Of a stretch of 64,000 bases of DNA, positions 37,978-46,700 are shown one piece after another. Source of the DNA: Phycisphaerales bacterium (GTDB lineage Bacteria > Planctomycetota > Phycisphaerae > Phycisphaerales > SM1A02); assembly GCA_029246705.1 (NCBI GenBank), contig JAQWMQ010000016.1, forward strand, positions 80,320-144,319, in the 5' to 3' direction. The translations under genes were made by a program, and so were the position numbers. The notes below the pieces were generated by a model. It had not been told where the DNA came from. It did not search any database and worked only from the letters and a program-made list of their open reading frames with translations. How positions within the stretch are numbered: the stretch's first letter is position 1; every line of letters begins with the position of its first letter.

Positions 37978-39089
37978 GCACCCACTTCTTCGATCTTGAC
38001 CGAGACGGGCTTGCCCAGCTGGCGTCGGAGCACGGCTTTCGCTCGTTCCTGCCGAAACAGCTTCTCCGCTGGGTCTATGAACAAGGCATCACCGATCCGG
38101 AACGGATGACCGACCTGTCCAAGCGAGATCGCGAACGACTGCCGGACGTCCTGGACTTCGAGAGAAGCGTGGAACTGACCCACCAGCTCGCGACCGATGG
38201 AACGCAGAAACTCCTGATGGGCTGGCCGGATGTCGAACCGGGACCCGGACTGAACATCCTGCAGTCGGGTGGGGATGACCGGGAGACCGAGTGCGTGATG
38301 ATTCCCACCGAGAAGCGGAGAACCGCCTGCATATCCTCGCAGGTGGGTTGTCCGGTGGGATGCAGGTTCTGTGCTTCGGGACTCGGCGGGCTCGAGGGCA
38401 ATCTCACGGCCGGCCAGATCGTCGAACAGGCATGGCGACTCGGCAGACTCGACCAGGTCGACCGGATCACCAACATCGTCTTCATGGGGATGGGTGAACC
38501 CCTTGCGAACTATGCCAATGTGACCCGTGCGATTCGCATCCTCAATGCCGAATGGGGACTGGGAATCGGGGCACGACGCATCACCGTCTCGACCGTCGGC
38601 ATGCCGGTGGCGATCAGGAAGCTCGCCGAGTTCGAACTTCCGGTGACACTTGCACTGAGCCTGCATGCTCCGTTTGACGAACTGCGTCGCGACATAATCC
38701 CCTGGGCCGAACACGCGACGATCCGCGAACTCCTTGACGCCTGCAACGACTACTTCCAGGCGACGGGCCGCGAGATCACCCTCGAGTACATCCTGCTGGG
38801 CAAGCTCAACGACCAGGTCGAACACGCCCAGGAACTCGCACGACTGGCACGAACGCTGCGCGCCAACGTGAATCTCATCCGCTACAACGAAGTCGCCGGC
38901 CTGCCGTTTGAACGACCGGTCTCCGCTGATGTCCATCGGTTCCAGGCGATCCTGAAGGACAAGGGCGTCAACGCCCACATCCGCGCCAGCCGTGGTCGGG
39001 ACATCGCCGCGGCATGCGGGCAGCTCCGACACGAACAACGCCAGGCTCGCGTGGACGACGAGTGCGGGGCCAACGGACAAGAAGACTGA
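37974..39089 (+). CDS. rlmN: 23S rRNA/tRNA adenine-C2 methyltransferase RlmN
   Basis: Radical SAM enzyme methylating A2503 of 23S rRNA and A37 of tRNA. The 371-residue product has the cluster motif SSQVGCPVGCRFCASG (cysteines near residues 126, 130 and 133), FMGMGEPLANYANV and RITVSTVGM blocks, ALSLHAPFDELRRDIIP, and the catalytic-region C-terminal ASRGRDIAAACGQL with its cysteine. Start is a TTG overlapping the ispH stop (TTGA), so coupling is likely; a Cfr-type activity is less likely because the RlmN-specific N-terminus is present. Confidence 0.94.
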   Translation: MSTHFFDLDRDGLAQLASEHGFRSFLPKQLLRWVYEQGITDPERMTDLSKRDRERLPDVLDFERSVELTHQLATDGTQKLLMGWPDVEPGPGLNILQSGGDDRETECVMIPTEKRRTACISSQVGCPVGCRFCASGLGGLEGNLTAGQIVEQAWRLGRLDQVDRITNIVFMGMGEPLANYANVTRAIRILNAEWGLGIGARRITVSTVGMPVAIRKLAEFELPVTLALSLHAPFDELRRDIIPWAEHATIRELLDACNDYFQATGREITLEYILLGKLNDQVEHAQELARLARTLRANVNLIRYNEVAGLPFERPVSADVHRFQAILKDKGVNAHIRASRGRDIAAACGQLRHEQRQARVDDECGANGQED

Positions 39090-39098
39090 CCTCGATGT

Positions 39099-42000
39099 TC
39101 AGGTCTCCGCGAGCTGCTCGAGCTCGGCGGCGTGCATCGATCGAAGGTGCCCCATCTCCGCCTGGATGTTGAAGCGCAGCATCGTGCGTTCCCAAAGCTC
39201 CCGATCCTTCGCGGCCTCCTGCGTGGCCCGCTCCACCAGGCTGATCGCGGCGTCGGCGAGGGAGCGCTCGGAAGCGGTGCCCCGCCAGGCCCGAGGCACG
39301 ATGCCCACCATCGACGCGACGACCCGGGCCGGCCAGTCACTCGAGCGCAGGTCGAAGCGGGCACGTCGACGTCCGAGGATGAGTTCGATCCGGGTGAGGT
39401 AGCGACGGGTGATCACGTCACCTCGAGCATGACGCACCGCCAGTCGCTCACGAATCCTTCGTCGCTGTTCCATGCCGGTGGCCATGGTCGCCACGAACAT
39501 CGGATCGCGAATCAGCATCGACTCCGCGAGGGGATAGATCGCGTAACAGGTCATTCGACGTGCCCGGGCGCCGCTGTCGGCTTCGTAGAGTTCGCGGATC
39601 AGGTCGGCGAAGCGGTTCGCCATCACCATCCCCCCCCAGGCCAGGGCATGTCGCACCGCGACCGCGAAGTCCACGATCGCCGGACGACCCAGTGCACTCT
39701 CGGTCAGTCCCGGCATCGCCTCGATGTTGTTCGTGATCAGGTTCTCCAGACGAACCGCATCGCGGCGTTTCCTGAACCCGTTGGCTCGAACGTCGCGGAT
39801 CAGGCGCCTGATCATGCGGTCGATTCGTGGTGTGCGCAGCGAATCATCCCGAGGGGCTGCACCACCGAACTCGAGGCTTCGACCGTAACGGAACGCGACG
39901 AGCAGTCGCCCGAAATCACCCTGCTGCTCTTCCTCGATCGCATTCTCGATCGCCTCGAGCGTGAGTGGAAGCGTCCCACGCTGGTAGGCGATGCCCAGCA
40001 GCAGCAGGTCCAGCAGGCGTTCGGTGAGCAGGGATCGCCGGGCCAGCGCCACCAGGTCGGCACACCAGGGTTCATCTCGACAGTGGTGGTTGATCGCATC
40101 CTCGAGGGCTTCGTCGGTACGGCGCAAGCGCACGCTGGAATGTTCGACCTGGTCGGCCAGCAGTCCGAGGTTGACCACCGCATCGGTCCGATCGGCATCC
40201 GCCACCCGCAGTTCGGGATCAGGCCCCAGGGCACGCAGGGTCTCCACGGGGTCCACACCGAGAAGAAGGTCGGCCTCGCCGTAGGGGATCGCGATCGGGA
40301 GCGACGGCGTGGTTCCGTCACGCGGGCGACTGAAGAGCAGTTGTGCCCAGGCGCCACGCCCGGGCCCCGCCTGTTCCGAGGAGACCACGCAGCCCACCCG
40401 ATAGCCCATGGTTCGACCGGCGCGAGAGAGGATGCGCGTGGCGAGCCCCGGATCGGCACCCCGAAGCCCGGCAAGGTGACAGCGCCAGGTCGACTTGGCG
40501 GCATGTCGCAGCTCGGGAGGCGAAAGCCGACCATGGAGACCACCGGTCACGTCCACCATCGGTGCGCGCGTGCGCACGACCTCCACCTGCTCGGTCTGCG
40601 GGCGCACCCGAAGAAGGACGCCACGCCTCAGTCGGCGAGGCAGTCGATCGAAGCGGAAGCTGGTCTCGAGTTCGTCACCATGTCGATCAAGTCCGGTTCC
40701 CAGCAGGTCGGCAAACAGGGGTGGGCGCAGACTGCAAGCCTGGTCCGCGGGTCGAATGATCCGCTGCACGGGCGTGAAACCGAGTTGGTCGACCTCACGG
40801 AAGGACCGCTCGATCGCCTCGCGATCGAACCGAGGTGGCGACCCGTCGCGAGCCACCAGGATGGTGACGCCTTCATTCAAGGCCGATTCCCGCAGGGTCT
40901 CGAGGAAGGCGTCGAGATCGTCCAGCACCGCGGTGACCACCTTGACCCGGTGGCCTTCCTCGTCGGGGACCGCCGCGGTGGCGAGCCGGGAGAGGTCGGT
41001 ACCCATCACGCCGCCGACATCGCAGACCACCAGCAGACGGGAGGCCTGGTCCCGAGCACACTCACGAACCACCGCCGGGCCTTCCGCAAGAAACCGTTCA
41101 CGTTCCCAGATCTCCGCCTGGACCACGCGATCGTAGGGACCACCCTCGACGGGCGTGTCCAGCATGAGCGCCACGCGATCGGAGCCGGGATCCTCCTCCC
41201 GTTCAACCAACCACTGACCGGTCGCGATCAGGAGATTGCGGACGGTGCGGACCGCACCCTGGACCCCGAGGCTGCCGCCACGCGAGGGCACCGGAAGCTG
41301 CTCGAACCGAGGGTCGGCAGCCTTGAGACCCCGGGTGACGTTGCTTCCCGTCGAGACCGAGTCGAGCACATGGGAGATTCGGCGTGCCAACCTCGAGGAA
41401 CGCAGTGCGTCACCCCGTTGCAACGTGATCGGCATGCCGTCACGATCGGGCAGTTCCCGCCACCAGACCGTGGCAACGGGTGCGCCCCGCCGCCGTGCAT
41501 TTTCCCCCGCGGCCAGGATCGCGGGTGCGGTGAGTCCGGGACGACCTTCAAGCACGAGCACCTGTTCGCAGCGAACCAGCAGGCGCTCGACGATCGAATC
41601 GTCAAGGGGCGAAGGCATGCCCAGTTTCAGCAGAGGCACCCGACCCGAGAGATTGAACCGACGCAGCAGGTGTTCCGCGGCCGAATAGGCGGGCCCGATC
41701 GCGACCAGTCCCAGGGGAGCACGTTCGCCGGGGCTCGGCAGGCCGTAGGGCTGGTTCAGTTCGAGACGCCGTGCCAGGCGCAGGACGTCGGCTGATTCCA
41801 CACCACGCGGCAGACGCCTGCGTCCACGCATGGCTGCCGCAGTGTCCACGGTCTCCACCACCCGGTTCGGTCGCATGGATATCGTGTCGATGGATCGCAA
41901 GAGCGTTGAAGAAGCCAGGATGGCCGCGGGACCGTTGCCGGCTCGGGAAAGTCGAATACCCGCCTCGACCATGTCACGAAGTTCCATGACGTCATCCGGT

Positions 42001-42476
42001 TCGATCCGTGCGATGCCCAGGTCCTCGAGCAGTCGGGCAGGCGCACCGCCCGAGGGACTCTCCAGGTCATCCTCGACCACGAGAGCCAGTCCGTACCCGC
42101 TCGCACCCTGCAGAGCGGCACGAGCTCGCGCCACGCCGGACGCAGCCCGCAACGAATCACCCGAGGGAAGCATGAGCACGACATTGCGACCCAGCGAGCA
42201 GGTACGGGCGGCGAGTTCGATGGCCCGACCCGGTTCGTTGACCAGCTCGAGTCGACACCCGTGACGCTTGAACAGTTCGGAGGTGGTCTCATCGCGCTTG
42301 ACCGAGGCCAGCAGTCGGAACGGTCCGCGCACCGGTGCGAAGATCGCATCGATGGGAATCTCCGACTCGAGAGCGCCCTTCAGGAGCGCATCCAGAGCGG
42401 ACATCACGATGTCACCCTCGGCCAGTTCCAGGGCCGAACGCTGCAGCTTGGTCTTGTTGCTCGGATCCTCGTGCAC
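39099..42476 (-). CDS. Degenerate 2-oxoacid:acceptor oxidoreductase homologue
   Basis: A 1125-residue protein. The layout resembles large indolepyruvate-type 2-oxoacid:ferredoxin oxidoreductases: a pyrimidine-binding-like N-terminal half, a TPP-domain-like segment (about 480-560, with LLVVCDVGGVMGTDLSRLA), a gamma domain (about 670-780, with GYRVGCVVSSEQAGPGRG, GEADLLLGVDPVETLRALG and DAVVNLGLL) and a C-terminal DUF6537-like part (about 900-1100, RLENLITNNIEAMPGL). The cysteine cluster CSGCPHNTST expected in active family members is not seen, and the TPP motif (GDG...N) is not evident. It may be a non-catalytic or neofunctionalised homologue. It starts with a GTG 9 bp after the HAD gene stop. 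Confidence 0.6.
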   Translation of the reverse strand: MHEDPSNKTKLQRSALELAEGDIVMSALDALLKGALESEIPIDAIFAPVRGPFRLLASVKRDETTSELFKRHGCRLELVNEPGRAIELAARTCSLGRNVVLMLPSGDSLRAASGVARARAALQGASGYGLALVVEDDLESPSGGAPARLLEDLGIARIEPDDVMELRDMVEAGIRLSRAGNGPAAILASSTLLRSIDTISMRPNRVVETVDTAAAMRGRRRLPRGVESADVLRLARRLELNQPYGLPSPGERAPLGLVAIGPAYSAAEHLLRRFNLSGRVPLLKLGMPSPLDDSIVERLLVRCEQVLVLEGRPGLTAPAILAAGENARRRGAPVATVWWRELPDRDGMPITLQRGDALRSSRLARRISHVLDSVSTGSNVTRGLKAADPRFEQLPVPSRGGSLGVQGAVRTVRNLLIATGQWLVEREEDPGSDRVALMLDTPVEGGPYDRVVQAEIWERERFLAEGPAVVRECARDQASRLLVVCDVGGVMGTDLSRLATAAVPDEEGHRVKVVTAVLDDLDAFLETLRESALNEGVTILVARDGSPPRFDREAIERSFREVDQLGFTPVQRIIRPADQACSLRPPLFADLLGTGLDRHGDELETSFRFDRLPRRLRRGVLLRVRPQTEQVEVVRTRAPMVDVTGGLHGRLSPPELRHAAKSTWRCHLAGLRGADPGLATRILSRAGRTMGYRVGCVVSSEQAGPGRGAWAQLLFSRPRDGTTPSLPIAIPYGEADLLLGVDPVETLRALGPDPELRVADADRTDAVVNLGLLADQVEHSSVRLRRTDEALEDAINHHCRDEPWCADLVALARRSLLTERLLDLLLLGIAYQRGTLPLTLEAIENAIEEEQQGDFGRLLVAFRYGRSLEFGGAAPRDDSLRTPRIDRMIRRLIRDVRANGFRKRRDAVRLENLITNNIEAMPGLTESALGRPAIVDFAVAVRHALAWGGMVMANRFADLIRELYEADSGARARRMTCYAIYPLAESMLIRDPMFVATMATGMEQRRRIRERLAVRHARGDVITRRYLTRIELILGRRRARFDLRSSDWPARVVASMVGIVPRAWRGTASERSLADAAISLVERATQEAAKDRELWERTMLRFNIQAEMGHLRSMHAAELEQLAET

Positions 42477-42485
42477 GGGCGGCCC

Positions 42486-43385
42486 CTAGCTCGTTGTTCC
42501 GGATGACGTGTCGGAGATCCTATCGTCATCGAGCTGTGCGAGAACCAGATCGACCGCTTCGGCCACCCCATCGCTGGCATTGCACCCGACCACGTGATCG
42601 GCGACCGCTCGCACGCGAGGGTCCGACTGCCCCATGGCGATCCCCTGTCCGGCCTCGCGAACCATGGCGATGTCGTTGAGGCCGTCGCCGATCGCGACCA
42701 CCTGGGACGCCTCGATCGAGCGATCCTCGAGAATCGTCTGGATCATGGTCCACTTGTCGACACCGGGTTCGAACACCTCGAGGAGGTGGACGGACTTCCC
42801 GGTTGCCTGTGATTCGACGACCGCCGGCCAGTGCTGAAGGTGGATGCGGTCACCCAGATCCGATTCAAGGGCCTGAATCGAGGGGCGCAGGGACGATTCG
42901 GTTCCCACGGTGCCGACCCGGACGGTGTGCTCGAGGACCTGGTCATCGAGATCCTTCAGGTGCCTGACCTGGAGATCATGTTCACGAAGCCACCAGCTGG
43001 TCGCGGGATCGGGTTCGCTGGAACCGACCATGATGTAGTCCACGTCGCTTTGATCGTGGTCCTGCAGGAGATGGACCAGGTGACCGTGTCCCATGATGCA
43101 CTCGGTGAGTCGCTTGACGATCGAGCCGGGCAGCACCCTGCGGGACAGGGTGGCACCACCTTCTGCGGTGCAGAGCATCGCGCCACCGGCGCCGATCATG
43201 ACACCCTCCGAACCGATTGCCTCGAGTGCCACGCGGGATTCGGACCAGTTACGCCCGGTGGCGATGACCACCTCGAGGCCCGAGGCCCGAGCTCGACGAA
43301 CCGCTTCCCGGTGTGCAACGGGGACTTTCCCCGCAGGATCAAGAAGGGTGCCATCAAGGTCGATCACGATCATCCTGAGTTTCAT
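42486..43385 (-). CDS. HAD-family (Cof-type) phosphatase
   Basis: A 299-residue haloacid-dehalogenase-superfamily hydrolase of the Cof/IIB type. It carries motif I VIDLDGTLLD near residues 7-16, motif II IATGRNWS near 41-48, motif III lysine in the K-containing cap-adjacent segment (GVDKWTMI) and motif IV GDGLNDIAMVREAGQGIAMG near 233-252. Members dephosphorylate sugar phosphates, pyridoxal phosphate or flavin phosphates; the substrate is not predictable. It lies directly before the oxidoreductase homologue, 9 bp apart, on the same strand, and is divergent from the phosphotransferase gene. Confidence 0.85.
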   Translation of the reverse strand: MKLRMIVIDLDGTLLDPAGKVPVAHREAVRRARASGLEVVIATGRNWSESRVALEAIGSEGVMIGAGGAMLCTAEGGATLSRRVLPGSIVKRLTECIMGHGHLVHLLQDHDQSDVDYIMVGSSEPDPATSWWLREHDLQVRHLKDLDDQVLEHTVRVGTVGTESSLRPSIQALESDLGDRIHLQHWPAVVESQATGKSVHLLEVFEPGVDKWTMIQTILEDRSIEASQVVAIGDGLNDIAMVREAGQGIAMGQSDPRVRAVADHVVGCNASDGVAEAVDLVLAQLDDDRISDTSSGTTS

Positions 43386-43473
43386 GTCACCTTCAGGGTA
43401 CTCGGCGCGTGCAATTCATCGCCTGAGGGGTCACAATGGATATGGATTTTTCCTTGGGAGCCTGACGCCCTCG

Positions 43474-44418
43474 ATGGAACGAAGCATCGCACGCTCACTT
43501 GAACCGGACCTCCGCAGTGCCTGCGGCGAGGCCTTGGGTGAACTCAGCTGGGTCCGCATGGACTGGCAGCATGGGGGAGCCCTCACCGGCATTTCCGAGT
43601 TCACCGACGACACCGGCACCCATCCGGTGTTCGTGAAGTTCCCGGTTCCCGGGCGAGAACTGCGCTGGACACGAAATCTCCAGAACACCAGTGAACCGCT
43701 GTTGATCCCCCGCCTCCACGCGAGCGGATCCTCACTGGGCAACCATGACATCGCATGGCTGGTGCTCGAACGACTGCCCGGAGACCCCCTTGGTGCCCAT
43801 TGGGTTCCGGGGAATCTCCTCAACACGGCACGGATCGCGGCACGCATGCATGCGGAGACCGACTCGATACCGGTTGACCGACCGATTCACCGCGACGATT
43901 GGGAGTCACTGCTGGTCAGCACGAGGAAATCACTTCGCGTGAACCGCCTTCCGAAACACAAGGAATGGGTACGGAGGGTCGAGGAATCCGAGGCCTGCTG
44001 GACTTCGGTGATCAAACTCTGGCGAGCACGCGAACCGATCGGATGGATTCACGGCGACCTGCACCTGGCCAACGCCATGCGCCGCGATAACGGTTCAATC
44101 TGCCTGGTGGATCTCGCCGAGGTCCGACCCGGTCACTGGCTGGAGGACGCCTTGTACCTGGAGCGGATGTTCTGGGCCTATCCGGATCGAGTGAACATGG
44201 AGGATCCGGTGTTCGCCATGATGGAGGCCCGAGAGAACCTCGGGCTGGAAAACGGACGCCAGGTCAAGAAACTTGCGGTTGCGAGGAGGATCCTGCTGGC
44301 CGCCACCACCCCTGCATTCCTGGCACATGAAGGCACCCAAGCACACCTGAATGCCTGTCTGAGGGTGCTGGGGAGCTCCCTTGCCTGGTGGTCGGATCAC
44401 GGTCTCCCGGCACGCTGA
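43474..44418 (+). CDS. APH-like phosphotransferase
   Basis: A 314-residue kinase-fold protein of the aminoglycoside-phosphotransferase/choline-kinase superfamily. The nucleotide-binding lobe holds VFVKFPVP near residue 50; the catalytic loop is GWIHGDLHLANAM near 190-202, and CLVDLAEVRPGHWLEDALYL gives the metal-binding Asp. Substrate is unknown: antibiotic, sugar, choline and small-molecule kinases all share this fold, and nothing nearby points to resistance. The ATG at 43474 lies inside the frame that extends back over the HAD gene. It is followed 109 bp later by the YfgM-like gene. Confidence 0.78.
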   Translation: MERSIARSLEPDLRSACGEALGELSWVRMDWQHGGALTGISEFTDDTGTHPVFVKFPVPGRELRWTRNLQNTSEPLLIPRLHASGSSLGNHDIAWLVLERLPGDPLGAHWVPGNLLNTARIAARMHAETDSIPVDRPIHRDDWESLLVSTRKSLRVNRLPKHKEWVRRVEESEACWTSVIKLWRAREPIGWIHGDLHLANAMRRDNGSICLVDLAEVRPGHWLEDALYLERMFWAYPDRVNMEDPVFAMMEARENLGLENGRQVKKLAVARRILLAATTPAFLAHEGTQAHLNACLRVLGSSLAWWSDHGLPAR

Positions 44419-44527
44419 TCCGAGACTCGACCCTCGATGCCTGTTGCTGCAGGCCGCCCAGAGGGGTATCCTCGCCGATTCGAGCCCGCTGAGGCGGGTC
44501 CGCACCGAACAGTCCACGGAGAAGCCG

Positions 44528-45502
44528 ATGGCCAAGCAGTCTGAAAAAGACCCGGAACGACTGGCTCAAGTCCAGCAGTCCGATCTCGGCGAAAGCCGGG
44601 TCAATGAGGAATTCGTTGAGTGGCTGAAGAAATGGGGCAACTCCATTCTTCTGGCCATCCTCCTGGTCGCATTGGCTGGCGTGGCATGGAACTGGTGGCA
44701 GCGCAAGGCCGACACCGACCGAGACACCGCCTGGACCAATCTCAGCAGCGCGCAGCTTCCTGCTTCGCTGGAAGAGGTCGCGGCCAACTCGAAGGACATC
44801 GATTCGGTCAGCATTCTCGCACTGCTTGGCGCTGCCGATCAGTACCTCACGAGCATCCAGACCAACACCCCCATCGGTGGCTTGCTGGAAGGCGAGGAGC
44901 CGGGAATCGACGAAGCCACTCGAACCGAATACCTGAAGAATGCAGACGCTCTCTACGCCCAGGCGCTGACCGCCGTGGGTGATCCCGGCAAGAACTTCTC
45001 GATGAAGATCCTTGTCTGCAGTGCACTCTTCGGCCAGGCAGCGGTGGCGGAAAGCCAGGGCAACATCGAACAGGCCCGGACCGCACTGAACAAGATCGTC
45101 GAAACGGCGAACCCCGAATATCCGGATCTTGCCAACCAGGCCACCTTCAGGATCTCGACCCTCGAGCCACTGGCCAATCGGCTGGTGCTTCCAGCTGCCG
45201 CGGATCTTCCGACCCCGCCCGAGCCCGAAGCAGTTCCGGATCCGCTTGATCTGCTTCGAGGCCAACTGAATCAGGAATCAGCCGCACCCGCCAGCGAAGG
45301 CGTCGAGCAGGACTCTGACGGAGCTTCCGCCCTGATCCTCGAGAACGTACCGGCGACCTCGGAACCGGCGACCTCGGAACCGGCGACCTCGGAACCGGCG
45401 ACCTCGGAACCGGCGACTTCGGAACCGGCGACTTCGGAACCGGCGACCTCGGAACCGGCGACCTCGGAACCGGCTGCCGATCCCAGCGGCGACGGTGGTT
45501 GA
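44528..45502 (+). CDS. YfgM-like membrane-anchored protein with PATSE repeats
   Basis: A 324-residue protein. Residues 1-30 are polar, followed by one transmembrane helix (about 37-57, GNSILLAILLVALAGVAWNWW) and a helical, tetratricopeptide-like domain (about 58-215, with KNADALYAQALTAVG and SQGNIEQARTALNKI). This matches the N-in, periplasmic-TPR layout of YfgM proteins that interact with the Sec translocon. The C-terminus is a tandem repeat of eight PATSE units (see repeat). Ribosome binding site GGAG is 8 nt upstream. It overlaps the rluD start by 8 bp. The Sec role is a family inference. Confidence 0.75.
   Translation: MAKQSEKDPERLAQVQQSDLGESRVNEEFVEWLKKWGNSILLAILLVALAGVAWNWWQRKADTDRDTAWTNLSSAQLPASLEEVAANSKDIDSVSILALLGAADQYLTSIQTNTPIGGLLEGEEPGIDEATRTEYLKNADALYAQALTAVGDPGKNFSMKILVCSALFGQAAVAESQGNIEQARTALNKIVETANPEYPDLANQATFRISTLEPLANRLVLPAAADLPTPPEPEAVPDPLDLLRGQLNQESAAPASEGVEQDSDGASALILENVPATSEPATSEPATSEPATSEPATSEPATSEPATSEPATSEPAADPSGDGG
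45350..45469 (+). repeat. Eight 15-bp tandem repeats encoding PATSE
   Basis: CCGGCGACCTCGGAA occurs eight times without gaps; units five and six read ACTTC in place of ACCTC. Each unit adds one PATSE pentapeptide to the C-terminus of the YfgM-like protein, so changes in copy number keep the frame. Confidence 0.97.
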
Positions 45503-46685
45503 CCCGAGCTCAGCTGAGGATCCGATTGATGACGGCTCGACGCCCTCGGCCGAGGCTGAGGCTGTTCAGGCGTTGATCTCGGGTGGCGGCAAGGTCGATC
45601 GAGATGCCCTCGAGGCCCTGTACGCAGGCATCGAAGAGACCGACCCAGATGCTCGACCACGGGTCCGCTTCACGCTTTCCCGTGACCTGAGCAAGCGACT
45701 CGACCGCTACCTGGTGGATCGAGTCCCCTTTCTCTCCAGAACGAGCATCCAACGACTGATCGACGAGAACGCCGTGACCGTGAACGGCCGACTGCCGAAG
45801 GCTTCGACCCGACTTCGCAAGGGCGACGTGGTCGAGACCTCCCTGCCGCCACCTCCGAGCAACGCGATCCCACCGGAGGACATCCCGCTCGACATCATCC
45901 ACGAAGACAACGACCTGATCGTGATCAACAAGCAGCCGGACATCATCGTCCACCCGGCACGAGGCAATCGTTCGGGCACGTTGATCAACGCCTTGAGCTG
46001 GCATTTCATCCACAACAGTGGTGGCGGACTCTCGACCGTCGGGGAGGATTCCTGCCGACCGGGCGTGGTCCACCGGCTGGACCGCTTCACCAGCGGCGTG
46101 ATGGTCGCCGCCAAGAGCGATACCGCACACTGGCGACTGGGTCGGCAATTCGAACTGCGACAGACCGACAAGCGGTACCTTGCGGTCGTGCACGGCGAAA
46201 TCCGGCCCTGGGCCGATCGGATCGAGCAACCACTGGGCAAGCACCCGACCGCACGTGAGAAGTACGCGGTTCGTTTCGACGACCTGGCCAAGAGCGCCCG
46301 TACGATCTACCGGGTGCGGGAGGCCTATGACGGCTACACCCTCGTGGAGCTGGAACTGGAGACCGGACGCACCCACCAGATCAGGGTGCACCTGGCCTAC
46401 CTGGGCTATCCGATCGTGGGAGACGACATGTACGGCGGCCGTCACCTTCGGGCAAGTGACATCGATGGCAGCCTTGGCACCGAGCCCCTCATCACCCGCC
46501 AGGCCCTCCATGCGACGACCCTGGGTTTCACCCATCCGATCACCGAACAGCCGGTCAGCTATCTCGCACCCCTGCGTCCGGACATGAGGCGCCTGATCGA
46601 GCTGCTGAGGACGCATCGCCCACGACGCAGCATCGATGCACCGGGTGCGACCATAGACCTGAAGGCCGCGATGCCCGAGGCTTGA
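45495..46685 (+). CDS. rluD: RluD-family pseudouridine synthase
   Basis: Makes pseudouridine in 23S rRNA (RluD/RluA family). The 396-residue product has an N-terminal S4 domain (about 60-110, RLDRYLVDRVPFLSRTSIQRLI). The catalytic domain carries IHEDNDLIVINKQPDIIVHPA, the catalytic Asp in VVHRLDRFTSGVMVAAK near residues 189-205, RYLAVVHG and GRTHQIRVHLAYLGYPIVGD near 290-310. It has an extra N-terminal extension of about 55 residues, acidic and Ser-rich. The start is a GTG overlapping the upstream stop. RluD, rather than RluA or RluC, is inferred from the S4 domain and motif set. Confidence 0.9.
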   Translation: MVDPSSAEDPIDDGSTPSAEAEAVQALISGGGKVDRDALEALYAGIEETDPDARPRVRFTLSRDLSKRLDRYLVDRVPFLSRTSIQRLIDENAVTVNGRLPKASTRLRKGDVVETSLPPPPSNAIPPEDIPLDIIHEDNDLIVINKQPDIIVHPARGNRSGTLINALSWHFIHNSGGGLSTVGEDSCRPGVVHRLDRFTSGVMVAAKSDTAHWRLGRQFELRQTDKRYLAVVHGEIRPWADRIEQPLGKHPTAREKYAVRFDDLAKSARTIYRVREAYDGYTLVELELETGRTHQIRVHLAYLGYPIVGDDMYGGRHLRASDIDGSLGTEPLITRQALHATTLGFTHPITEQPVSYLAPLRPDMRRLIELLRTHRPRRSIDAPGATIDLKAAMPEA

Positions 46686-46700
46686 ACGCGAGCGAGCCGC

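Noticed and set aside
39132..41795. An 887-codon open frame on the plus strand
   Set aside because: It is entirely antisense to the oxidoreductase homologue, has low-complexity Arg/Gly/His content and no domain. GC-rich third positions create such frames.
43474..44418. Aminoglycoside resistance gene
   Set aside because: Only the general APH fold is shown; no resistance-specific motif or mobile element lies nearby.
45350..45469. Possible CRISPR array
   Set aside because: The units are contiguous with no spacers and encode protein in frame.
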